The position numbers and the translations under genes are program-made. Positions 18,436-26,720 of a stretch of DNA of 64,000 nucleotides are shown here, piece by piece (the stretch's first letter is position 1; each line of letters opens with the position of its first letter). The notes under the pieces are model-generated. The model saw only the letters and a list, made by a program, of their open reading frames with translations, was not told the DNA's origin and did not search any database. Location of the stretch: assembly GCF_030694085.1 (NCBI RefSeq), contig NZ_JAUXZE010000035.1, positions 124,001-188,000 of the forward strand. The letters are read 5' to 3'. Origin of the DNA: Tabrizicola sp. (GTDB taxonomy: Bacteria > Pseudomonadota > Alphaproteobacteria > Rhodobacterales > Rhodobacteraceae).

Positions 18436-21400
18436 ATGACCCTGACAGCCCTTCTGATCGGCAACGAAAGCCTGACGGTCGAATGTGGCAAGCGCTGGCT
18501 GGAGCGGGGACATACCCTCGCCGCCGTCATCACGCGCGAGCCTCGGGTTGCCACCTGGGCCGTCGACGCGGGCCTGCGGGTGATCGCACCGGGGGCGGGG
18601 CTGGTCGAACGGACAAAGGGGCTGGCCGTCGACTGGGTGCTGTCGGTCGCGAACCTGTCACTGGTGCCCGAACCGCTGATGCAGCTCGCACGACACGGCG
18701 GCGTCAACTTCCACGATGGCCCTCTTCCCGGCTATGCGGGCCTCAACGCCCCGGTCTGGGCGCTTCTGAACGGAGAGGCGACCCACGCGATCACCTGGCA
18801 CCTGATGACTGCCGGGATCGACGAGGGCGAGGTTTTGGCCACCCGCAGCTTTGCCATCGACGCCGATGACACCGCCTTCACCCTGAACGCGCGCTGCTTT
18901 GCCGCGGCGGTGGACAGCTTCCCCGAGGTGATCACCGCGATGGAAGCCGGCGGTCAGCCGCGTCAGCCACAGGCCCAGGGCGCCCGCCATGTCTGGCGCC
19001 GCGCCGATCGGCCTCGGGCCAACGGTCGCCTGGACTTCACCCAACCTGCCGGGGCAGTGTCCCGCACCGTCCGTGCGCTCGACCACGGCGGCTATCGCAA
19101 CCCGCTGGCGGTGGCGAAGATCGACGTTTCGGGTCAAGTCTGGGCCGTCGGCCAGGCCGAGGTCGTCGTCGCGACCGGCGTGGCCGGCACCATTCTCGCA
19201 CGCGATGCCGACAGCCTGACCGTGGCCTGCGGAACCAATGCGGTGAAGCTGTCCGGCCTGACCTGCCTCAAGGGCCTTCCCGTCGACACCGCCCGCGCCG
19301 GGGCCGCCCTTGCCTCCCCGACCGAGGCCGAGGCCACGGCCCTGGATGCCGCCCTGACACCGGCGGCCGACGCCGAAACACGCCTGCGCGGCCTCCTTCT
19401 GAAACCCGACCCGGTGCTGGATCGCGCAGCGATCAGCACCCCCGACTGGCGCGAAATCCCGCTGCCCGCCACTGGCCCGACGTGGCTTGCCCTGGCCGCA
19501 ATCCGTGCGCTTGGACGGTCGGGCGGTGACATCGCCTTTGCCACCGGCAAAGACCCCGCGCCGGGCTATCTCCTGCCCTGGGTCCCGGTCCGTCTGGACG
19601 CTTCAGGGCCGGTGACCGCCGCCGAAACCCAGGCCGCCCAGGCCCTGTCCGCCGCCCGCACCGCGACCGGCCTTGCCGCAGACCTTGCCCTGCGCGAGCC
19701 CGGCCTGTCCGCCCTCGCACCCGCGGGCCTTGCCGTGACCGAAGGCTCGGCCCCCCTTGTCGGGTCGACGGTGACGCTGACCGGCACAACCCTCTGGCAC
19801 GACGCGACCCGCATGACCGGGGATCAGGCCGCGCGCCTCGCCGCGCGGATCACACGCCTTCTGGCCCAGATGGCCGCCCAACCGCAGGCCGACCTCGCCA
19901 GCCTTTCGCCCCTCTCAGACGCCGAGACGCAGGTCTACCGGGGCACACTTGCCGCCACCGCCCGTGACTACAACCGCAGCATGACGATTCCCGCCGCGAT
20001 CCTGGCCCAGGCGGCCCGGACACCCGACGCCACCGCCGTGATCGCGGGGGAGACGCAGCTTTCCTACGCCGACCTTGCCACCCGCGCCGCGCGCATTGCC
20101 AACACCTTGCGCAGCATGGGCGTCGGGCACGGCACCCTTGTCGGCCTTGCGTGCCGCCGCACCCCCGACATGGTCGCGGGCGCGCTTGGCATCCAGCTTG
20201 CGGGCGCGGCTTACGTCCCGATGGACCCTGCCTACCCCGCCGACCGCCTGGCGCTTTACGCCGACGATTCGGGCTGCCCCGTCATCCTGACCGAAAGCAC
20301 GGTGGCCCAGGCCCTGCCGCAAGGGCCGCAGCTTCTGATCCTCGACACCGACCCGCGTCTCATGTCAGCCGAGACGACCGCTCCCTCCGGCCCCGAAGCC
20401 GAGGACCCGGCCTACGTCATCTACACCTCCGGCTCCACCGGCCGCCCGAAGGGTGTCGTCATCACCCACCGCAACGCGCTGAACTTCTTCGCCGGGATGG
20501 ACGACGTCCTTGGCACCGACCCCGGCACCTGGCTTGCCGTCACTTCTCTCAGCTTCGACATCTCGGTGCTGGAGCTGTTCTGGACCCTGACCAACGGCTT
20601 CACCGTGGTCCTGGCAGACGATGCCGCCCGCGTGCGACCCTCGGCAGGATCAGGCGGCGGCGGCGGCATCAACCCCCGCAAGATGGAGTTTTCGGTCTAC
20701 TACTGGGGCAATGACGACCTGCCCGGCCCTGCGAAATACGAGCTTCTTCTTGAAGGAGCCAGGTTCGCCGACCAGAACGGCTTCGTCGCCGTCTGGACCC
20801 CGGAACGTCACTTCCACGCCTTTGGCGGCCCCTACCCCAACCCCTCGGTAACCGGGGCAGCCGCAGCCGCGATCACGAAGAACATCGGTGTTCGTGCAGG
20901 CAGCATCGTCGCCCCCCTGCACCACCCCGCCCGCATCGCCGAGGAATGGGCGGTCATCGACAACCTGACCAACGGTCGCGCAGGGTTGGCCTTCGCCTCG
21001 GGCTGGCAGCCGGATGACTTTGTCCTCCGCCCCGAAAACACGCCGCCCGCCAACCGCCAGGCGCTGTTCGCTTCCCTCGACGCCGTCCGCAGGCTCTGGC
21101 GCGGCGAGGCGGTGGAATTCCCCCGCAAGGACGGCGCCCCCTTCGCCGTGAAGACCCAGCCGCGTCCGGTGTCCAAAGAGGTTGAGGCCTGGGTCACCAC
21201 CGCAGGCAACCCCGAAACCTGGCGTGAGGCCGGGAAGATGGGCGCGCATGTCCTGACCCACCTCCTTGGCCAGTCGATCGAGGAGGTCGCGGGCAAGGTC
21301 AAGCTCTACCGCAAGGCCTTGGCGGAGGCGGGCCATGACCCGTCTAAGTTCAAGGTCACGCTGATGCTGCACACCTTCCTGGCGTCGGACCGTGAGGCCG

Positions 21401-23004
21401 CGCGCGAGGTCGCACGCGAGCCGATGAAGAACTACCTCCGCTCGGCGGCAGGCCTGATCAAGCAATACGCCTGGGCCTTCCCGGCCTTCAAGAAGCCGCA
21501 GGGCGTGGCGAACCCGATGGACATCGACCTTGGCTCCCTCGCCGCAGACGAGCTGGAGGCGATCCTCGACTTCGCCTTCCTGCGCTACTTCGACGATTCA
21601 GGTCTCTTCGGCACAGTCGATGACGCAGTGCGGCGGGTCGAAGAGCTGAAAGCCATCGACGTGGACGAGGTGGCCTGCCTGATCGACTACGGCATCCCGA
21701 CGCAAGTGGTGCTTGACGGCCTGAAACTGGTGGCCGAGGTGTTGCGGATCACCAATTCCGGCGCTGAAGACGACGCCACGATGGCCGGCTTGATCCAGCG
21801 CCACCGTGTCACGCATCTGCAATGCACGCCCTCGATGGCCCGGATGCTGGCTGAAGACGACGGCGCCCGCTCTGCGCTGAAAGGCCTGAACCGGATGCTC
21901 GTCGGTGGCGAGGCTCTGATGGGTCGTCTGGCGGGTGACCTCTCGACCCTCATCGGCGCGCCGGTTCTGAACATGTATGGTCCGACCGAGACGACGATCT
22001 GGTCTTCGGTCGAGGCGACCACCGGCGCCGAGGGCGTGGTCAACATCGGACAACCCATTGCCAACACGTCGCTTTATGTCCTGGATGACGCACAGGCGCC
22101 GGTGTCCGCTGGCGACGCCGGAGAGCTTTGGATCGGCGGCGAGGGTGTGGCGCAGGGCTATTTCCAGCGGCCGGACCTGACCGCCGACCGTTTCCGCCCC
22201 GACCCCTTTGCGGGCAAGGGCCGGATGTACCGGACCGGCGACCTTGTCCGCCGCCGGCCGGACGGCAAGCTCGACTATCTGGGTCGCGCCGACTTCCAGG
22301 TGAAGATTCGCGGCCACCGTATCGAACTTGGTGAAATAGAAACCACTCTCGAAGCGGCATCCGGCATCCGGCAAGCCGTGGTCATCGCGCGTGAGGACCA
22401 GCCGGGCGATGTGCGTCTTGTGGCTTATGTCACCGCAGACGGCACGATCGATGAGCCAAAGCTGAAGGCTTCGCTCGCAGAACATCTGCCCGATGTGATG
22501 GTCCCGGCCCACATCGTCAGACTTGACGCTTTTCCCCTTACTCCCAACGGCAAAGTCGACCGCAAGGCCCTTCCCGCTCCCTTTGCCACCGCCCCGGTTG
22601 GCCCACCCCAGGCGATGGCAAAACCCGTCGCGCTGGAAGGCGGGATCGAGGAAACCATCGCCGCCGTCTGGGCCAAGGTCCTGGGCGTGCCGCAGGTCGG
22701 AAGATCGGACAACTTCTTCACCCTCGGCGGCCATTCACTGCTGGCGGTTCAGGCCCACCGCGAGATGAAGGTGGCCCTCAACTCCGACCGGCTGGCCATC
22801 ACCGACATCTTCCGCTTCCCGGTTGTCTCGGCACTGGCCGCGCATCTTGGCAAGATGATCCCGGCACCGACCGCCCACGCCGCCGTGGCCGCCCCCCCTG
22901 CGGCAGTCGCGCCCGTCCCTGCCGACCCCGTGGCCGATACCCGGACGGATGCGATGGCCCGCCGCCGGGCGATGCGCGAAGCGCGGGAAAAGGCGATGGG
23001 ATGA
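18436..23004 (+). CDS. NRPS: formyltransferase-A(luciferase-like MOx insert)-PCP
   Basis: A 1522-residue protein starting 13 bases after the PKS stop, with GGAGA 6 nt upstream. Residues 1-290 resemble methionyl-tRNA formyltransferase, with catalytic Asn91, His93 and Asp129. Residues about 330-500 look like the last part of a condensation domain without HHxxxDG. The A domain has A3 YTSGSTGRPKGV (about 660) and A4 FDISVLELF (about 707). A Gly-rich linker then leads into a MupA/Atu3671-like FMN luciferase-type monooxygenase (about 740-1095). A5 NMYGPTETTIW (about 1178), A7 YRTGDL and A10 NGKVDRKALP complete the A domain. The PCP Ser is 1434 (LGGHSLLAV). The A-domain code reads as glycine. It probably loads, formylates and oxidises the starter for the PKS. 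Confidence 0.94.
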   Translation: MTLTALLIGNESLTVECGKRWLERGHTLAAVITREPRVATWAVDAGLRVIAPGAGLVERTKGLAVDWVLSVANLSLVPEPLMQLARHGGVNFHDGPLPGYAGLNAPVWALLNGEATHAITWHLMTAGIDEGEVLATRSFAIDADDTAFTLNARCFAAAVDSFPEVITAMEAGGQPRQPQAQGARHVWRRADRPRANGRLDFTQPAGAVSRTVRALDHGGYRNPLAVAKIDVSGQVWAVGQAEVVVATGVAGTILARDADSLTVACGTNAVKLSGLTCLKGLPVDTARAGAALASPTEAEATALDAALTPAADAETRLRGLLLKPDPVLDRAAISTPDWREIPLPATGPTWLALAAIRALGRSGGDIAFATGKDPAPGYLLPWVPVRLDASGPVTAAETQAAQALSAARTATGLAADLALREPGLSALAPAGLAVTEGSAPLVGSTVTLTGTTLWHDATRMTGDQAARLAARITRLLAQMAAQPQADLASLSPLSDAETQVYRGTLAATARDYNRSMTIPAAILAQAARTPDATAVIAGETQLSYADLATRAARIANTLRSMGVGHGTLVGLACRRTPDMVAGALGIQLAGAAYVPMDPAYPADRLALYADDSGCPVILTESTVAQALPQGPQLLILDTDPRLMSAETTAPSGPEAEDPAYVIYTSGSTGRPKGVVITHRNALNFFAGMDDVLGTDPGTWLAVTSLSFDISVLELFWTLTNGFTVVLADDAARVRPSAGSGGGGGINPRKMEFSVYYWGNDDLPGPAKYELLLEGARFADQNGFVAVWTPERHFHAFGGPYPNPSVTGAAAAAITKNIGVRAGSIVAPLHHPARIAEEWAVIDNLTNGRAGLAFASGWQPDDFVLRPENTPPANRQALFASLDAVRRLWRGEAVEFPRKDGAPFAVKTQPRPVSKEVEAWVTTAGNPETWREAGKMGAHVLTHLLGQSIEEVAGKVKLYRKALAEAGHDPSKFKVTLMLHTFLASDREAAREVAREPMKNYLRSAAGLIKQYAWAFPAFKKPQGVANPMDIDLGSLAADELEAILDFAFLRYFDDSGLFGTVDDAVRRVEELKAIDVDEVACLIDYGIPTQVVLDGLKLVAEVLRITNSGAEDDATMAGLIQRHRVTHLQCTPSMARMLAEDDGARSALKGLNRMLVGGEALMGRLAGDLSTLIGAPVLNMYGPTETTIWSSVEATTGAEGVVNIGQPIANTSLYVLDDAQAPVSAGDAGELWIGGEGVAQGYFQRPDLTADRFRPDPFAGKGRMYRTGDLVRRRPDGKLDYLGRADFQVKIRGHRIELGEIETTLEAASGIRQAVVIAREDQPGDVRLVAYVTADGTIDEPKLKASLAEHLPDVMVPAHIVRLDAFPLTPNGKVDRKALPAPFATAPVGPPQAMAKPVALEGGIEETIAAVWAKVLGVPQVGRSDNFFTLGGHSLLAVQAHREMKVALNSDRLAITDIFRFPVVSALAAHLGKMIPAPTAHAAVAAPPAAVAPVPADPVADTRTDAMARRRAMREAREKAMG

Positions 23005-23645
23005 CCTCGGCCCCGGCGGTCGAGGTGGCACTGCGCGCGCTCTTCCCGGCCAGTGTCGCTGTTGCCGTCGAGCGGATCGGTCGGGCAGAGCCCGCATCAC
23101 TCTGGCCCGAGGAAAAGTCGGCGGTGGCCGGTGCGGTCCCCCGGCGCCTGGCCGAGTTTGCAGCCGGTCGCACCGCCGCGCGCCGGGTCCTGGCGGCGCT
23201 TGGACACCCGCCCGCAGCCTTGCCGATGGGCGCAGACCGCGCGGCACTCTGGCCCCCGGGCCTCTGCGGGTCCATTGCCCATGACGCTGATCTTGCGGTC
23301 GCGGTGGGCCGCCACGGCGCACCCCTGGGCGTCGATCTGGAACCTGACGCACCGCTTGAGCCCGAGCTTTGGCCCGTCTTCTGTTCACCGGACGAATTGC
23401 GGCGGCTGGAGGGCGACACCGCGCGCCTTGTCCGGCAGGTCTTCTGCGCCAAGGAGGCGGTCTTCAAGGCGCAGCCCCCCGACGCCCGCGCCATGTTCGG
23501 CTTCGACGCGTTGGCGGTGACCCTTGCCGAAGGCGCCTTCAATGCCCAGTTCCGTGCTAGCATTGGGCCGTTCCGGGCCGGACAGCTCCTCACCGGGCGG
23601 CTTGCGCTGGTGGATGGCGTGATTCTTGCGGGGGTGGCATGGTAA
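23001..23645 (+). CDS. 4'-phosphopantetheinyl transferase (Sfp/EntD type)
   Basis: A 214-residue enzyme that moves phosphopantetheine from CoA to the Ser of carrier proteins. Family motifs are visible: GSIAHDADLAVAVG, the Mg-binding GVDLEPD, and QVFCAKEAVFKAQ, which is the WxxKEA-type helix with Cys in place of the usual Trp neighbourhood. Its ATG overlaps the NRPS stop (ATGA), so it is translationally coupled. It should activate Ser1762 of the PKS and Ser1434 of the NRPS, which makes the operon self-sufficient. Confidence 0.95.
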   Translation: MTSAPAVEVALRALFPASVAVAVERIGRAEPASLWPEEKSAVAGAVPRRLAEFAAGRTAARRVLAALGHPPAALPMGADRAALWPPGLCGSIAHDADLAVAVGRHGAPLGVDLEPDAPLEPELWPVFCSPDELRRLEGDTARLVRQVFCAKEAVFKAQPPDARAMFGFDALAVTLAEGAFNAQFRASIGPFRAGQLLTGRLALVDGVILAGVAW

Positions 23646-24598
23646 AGATGACGCGGCGGATGGCGATACTGGCAAGTCTGGCGGGTGCAGGGGCGGCAGT
23701 GGCGGGCTCGCTCTACTGGACGCTGACCCGGCCTCCCTCGGCCGCTTCGGTCCGGGCACGAATCGCGGGGTCTTTGCCCGCGCCGCAAGGGGCGTTGAAC
23801 GTCTTCCACCTGGGCCACAGCCTTGTGAACCGCGACATGCCGGCCATGCTGGCGCAACTCGCCCCGCAAGGCCACAGCTACAACAGCCAACTCGGCTGGG
23901 GCACGACCCTCCAGGCCCATTGGGGCGACGCAACCATCGCCGGGTTCGACTCCGAGAACGCCCATCCCCGCTTCCGTGCGGCGCAAGAAGCAGTGGCAAG
24001 TGGCGAGTTCGACGCCCTCGTCCTCACCGAGATGGTCGAGATCCGCGCTTCGATCCGGTATTACGAAAGCCCCCGCTACCTTGCAAAATGGATGCGCAAG
24101 GCCATCGAGGCGCGCCCCGACGTCCGCCTTTACCTCTATGAAACCTGGCACCCGCTGGACGACCCCGACGGCTGGCTCGAACGCCTTGACCGTGACCTTG
24201 ACCGCTACTGGCTATCGCGGGTGCTTGGTCCGGCCCTGAAGGACCTGCCACAAGCCGCTCAGATCTGGGTGATTCCCGCAGGACAGGTGCTGGCCGCCTT
24301 TGTCCGCAAGATCGAGACTCGGGGCGGACTGGGCAATGTCCGCGACCGGACCGACCTCTTCCAGCGGTCGGACGACGGCAAACTGGACCCGATCCACCTA
24401 AACGATCTTGGCAACTACCTGGTCGCCCTGGTCCACTACGCCGTGCTTTATCAGGCCGATCCGGTGGGCCTGGCGGCAAGGCTGACCCGGGCTGACGGCT
24501 CGCCCGCAGTCGCCCCAGAGCCCGAAGTCGCCCGTTTGATGCAGGAAGTGACGCGCGACGTCGTAAACAGCCTGGGGTTGTCCGGCCTTTCTGCCTGA
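23639..24598 (+). CDS. Membrane-anchored SGNH/GDSL-like protein
   Basis: A 319-residue protein overlapping the PPTase end by 7 bases. Residues 8-30 form a signal/anchor (AILASLAGAGAAVAGSLYW). LNVFHLGHSLVNRD contains GHSL at the position of the GDSL block I serine, and DPIHLNDLGNYLVALV has the DxxH-like block V (Asp and His). This suggests an extracytoplasmic esterase or acyltransferase of the SGNH superfamily. The substrate is unknown. The operon context suggests it could act on the PKS/NRPS product or transfer it to polysaccharide, which is inference. A second ATG at 23648 is an alternative start. Confidence 0.7.
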   Translation: MVKMTRRMAILASLAGAGAAVAGSLYWTLTRPPSAASVRARIAGSLPAPQGALNVFHLGHSLVNRDMPAMLAQLAPQGHSYNSQLGWGTTLQAHWGDATIAGFDSENAHPRFRAAQEAVASGEFDALVLTEMVEIRASIRYYESPRYLAKWMRKAIEARPDVRLYLYETWHPLDDPDGWLERLDRDLDRYWLSRVLGPALKDLPQAAQIWVIPAGQVLAAFVRKIETRGGLGNVRDRTDLFQRSDDGKLDPIHLNDLGNYLVALVHYAVLYQADPVGLAARLTRADGSPAVAPEPEVARLMQEVTRDVVNSLGLSGLSA

Positions 24599-24764
24599 TG
24601 TGGCATTTGCGCCACCCAGGCGCTCAAACGGGCATCGCACCACGTCCCTACCCCGATTCAGCCGGATTTAGGGTGCATTTCCTCTTTCCGAAGGCGCGCG
24701 CGGCAAATACTGTTGCAAGGTAGCAGTCGCGCCCCGCTTTGTCGGTCGCATGGGAGTTTTTTCG

Positions 24765-25373
24765 ATGTCCATCCTTCGCCGCTTGCTTGCCCTCGCCTTC
24801 GTCCTGCCGATTCTGGCGGGCACGGCCTGGGCCCAGGATTACCGTGTCCGGTCGGGCGACGTCTTGCAGATTGAAGTGCTGGAAGACGGAACGCTGAACC
24901 GCAGTTCCATCGTGCTGCCCGACGGACAGATTTCTCTGCCTCTCGTCGGGTCGGTCCGGGCTGCGGGCCGTAGCCTGGCCCAGGTCCAGGAAGAACTGAC
25001 CGCGCGTCTCGCGCCCAACTTCGCCTCGCCGCCGACCGTCTTCGTGACGCTCAGCGCGCTTGCCGAACGCGTGCCATCGGCGCCAGCAGCCGAACGCACC
25101 ATGGATGTCTACGTGCTGGGGGCCGCAAACGCTCCGGGCCGGGTCGACGTCAAGCCGGGTGCAACCCTGCTTCAGGCACTGGCTCAGGCGGGTGGACTGT
25201 CACCTTTCGCCGCCAAGAAGCGTGTCCAGCTGCGGCGTGTCGACAAGTCGGGGGCCGAGAAGGTCTACAACTTCGACCTCGACGCGATCGAACGTGGAGC
25301 CGCAGGTGGCGGTGCAACCCGTCTGGTCAGCGGCGACGTGATCGTCATCCCGCAGCGCAAACTGTTCGAGTAA
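24765..25373 (+). CDS. Wza-type polysaccharide export protein
   Basis: A 202-residue secreted protein with a clear signal peptide (LLALAFVLPILAGTAWA, cleavage before QDY). The Poly_export domain begins YRVRSGDVLQIEVLEDG, followed by a SLBB domain (DVYVLGAANAPGRVDVKPG, LLQALAQAGGL). Proteins of this type form or feed the outer-membrane export channel. There is no lipobox Cys, and it is shorter than E. coli Wza. GGGAG 8 nt before this ATG supports the start over the GTG/ATG at 24750. A weak hairpin (GTGGC/GCCAC at 24600-24615) separates it from the SGNH gene. Confidence 0.92.
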   Translation: MSILRRLLALAFVLPILAGTAWAQDYRVRSGDVLQIEVLEDGTLNRSSIVLPDGQISLPLVGSVRAAGRSLAQVQEELTARLAPNFASPPTVFVTLSALAERVPSAPAAERTMDVYVLGAANAPGRVDVKPGATLLQALAQAGGLSPFAAKKRVQLRRVDKSGAEKVYNFDLDAIERGAAGGGATRLVSGDVIVIPQRKLFE

Positions 25374-25379
25374 GCCAGA

Positions 25380-26717
25380 ATGCGCCGGTCCGGTATCGCG
25401 TTCGGCGGGGTCTGCGCCGTCACCACAGTCTTGTCGCCTCTGGCTGCAGTCGCGCAAGAGGGCGGTGTCCTGTTGACCTTCGGGATCGAGAACCGTCTGG
25501 AAGTCATACGCAACGAGGCGCTTTCCGTCCCGGCGGACGGGACAGACGTGGCCAACGCCACGTTCCTGTCCTTCGGGCTGCGCAGCGAAACGGCACTGGA
25601 CCGGCTGGCCTTTTTCGCCTCGGGCGCGGCGATCGTCGAAAATGCGGCAGGCGACTCGGGCACCGAACTCGACTTCGGTCGTGCCACCGTGGCGCTGGAC
25701 TATCGCCGCGAAGTGCCATCGGCGCTTCTGGAACTCAACGCCTCCCTGCGCAACGATGATGTCGGCAGCTTCGAAGATCTGGCAGCGGCGGACGAAAGCG
25801 GCACCCAGACCGACTATGGGCTGGCTGCCCGGCTTGAAATTGGCCGCACTTCGACCGTGGGCCTTGCCCTGGGTCTTGAATACGAGGCCACGGATTACCA
25901 GGATGTCTCGGACCCTGACCTGGTCGACACCACTGAAGCCCGCGCCGATGCGGCTGTGATCCTGCGGTTCTCCGAAGTGGCGACCGGCAGGCTGGGCCTG
26001 CGCTACTCCGAACGCGAGGAAGAAACCGCCGGCGCGACCGTCACCCGGACGCTGGTCTCCTACGCGGGCCTCGACTACTCGGTCAGCGAACGCCTCGACC
26101 TCAGCGCCGAGGTTGGCTACGCCGAGATCGAGACCGAGGATTTCGGTCTTGTCGAGCGGGTAACCGGCCCCGATCTGCGGTTGGGCGCGACGTACGACAT
26201 GCCCGTCGGCACCCTGTCCGCGCTGTTGCGGGTGACGACGGACGAAGACGATGACCGGCGCGAAACCTTCGAGATCGGCCGCGACATGGAAACTCCGCGC
26301 GATACGATCTCGGCACGACTGGGCGTCACGCGGGCCGACACGACCGGCACCGATCTGGTCGGCAGCCTGCTCTGGGACCGGGACCTGCCCGACGGGTCCC
26401 TGGGTCTGGAACTGGCCCATCGCGTCAGCTTTGACGACGACGATGGCGAGATTGGAACTTCGATTGTCAGCGTCACCTGGTTGAAGAACATCAACGAAGT
26501 CTCCTCGATCTCGCTTGATGTCGCCTACGAGCAAAGCGACTCGGACGTCGAGACGATCCAGCAGGTCTCGTTCGGCGCGGGCTACAGCCAGCAGCTGACC
26601 CAGGACTGGAACCTTGACACCGGCGTCGAATATCGGGTGCGCGATGATGCCGATGGTCGGGCGCGCTCACCCGGTGTCTTTGTCGCGCTCAGCCGCGAGT
26701 TCCAGGTTCGCCCCTGA
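25380..26717 (+). CDS. Outer-membrane beta-barrel protein of EPS locus
   Basis: A 445-residue protein with a signal peptide (GIAFGGVCAVTTVLSPLAAVA, cleaved near QEGG). It then alternates short amphipathic strands with acidic loops throughout (for example GLALGLEYEATDY, GRLGLRYSEREEE, ISLDVAYEQSDSD). It is 6 bases downstream of the Wza-type gene, so the two form an operon. Comparable barrels accompany EPS clusters with ExeA-like ATPases and are thought to help export or anchor the polymer. The last residues REFQVRP are not a classic aromatic-terminated Omp end. A family name cannot be proved by eye. Confidence 0.75.
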   Translation: MRRSGIAFGGVCAVTTVLSPLAAVAQEGGVLLTFGIENRLEVIRNEALSVPADGTDVANATFLSFGLRSETALDRLAFFASGAAIVENAAGDSGTELDFGRATVALDYRREVPSALLELNASLRNDDVGSFEDLAAADESGTQTDYGLAARLEIGRTSTVGLALGLEYEATDYQDVSDPDLVDTTEARADAAVILRFSEVATGRLGLRYSEREEETAGATVTRTLVSYAGLDYSVSERLDLSAEVGYAEIETEDFGLVERVTGPDLRLGATYDMPVGTLSALLRVTTDEDDDRRETFEIGRDMETPRDTISARLGVTRADTTGTDLVGSLLWDRDLPDGSLGLELAHRVSFDDDDGEIGTSIVSVTWLKNINEVSSISLDVAYEQSDSDVETIQQVSFGAGYSQQLTQDWNLDTGVEYRVRDDADGRARSPGVFVALSREFQVRP

Positions 26718-26720
26718 CCC

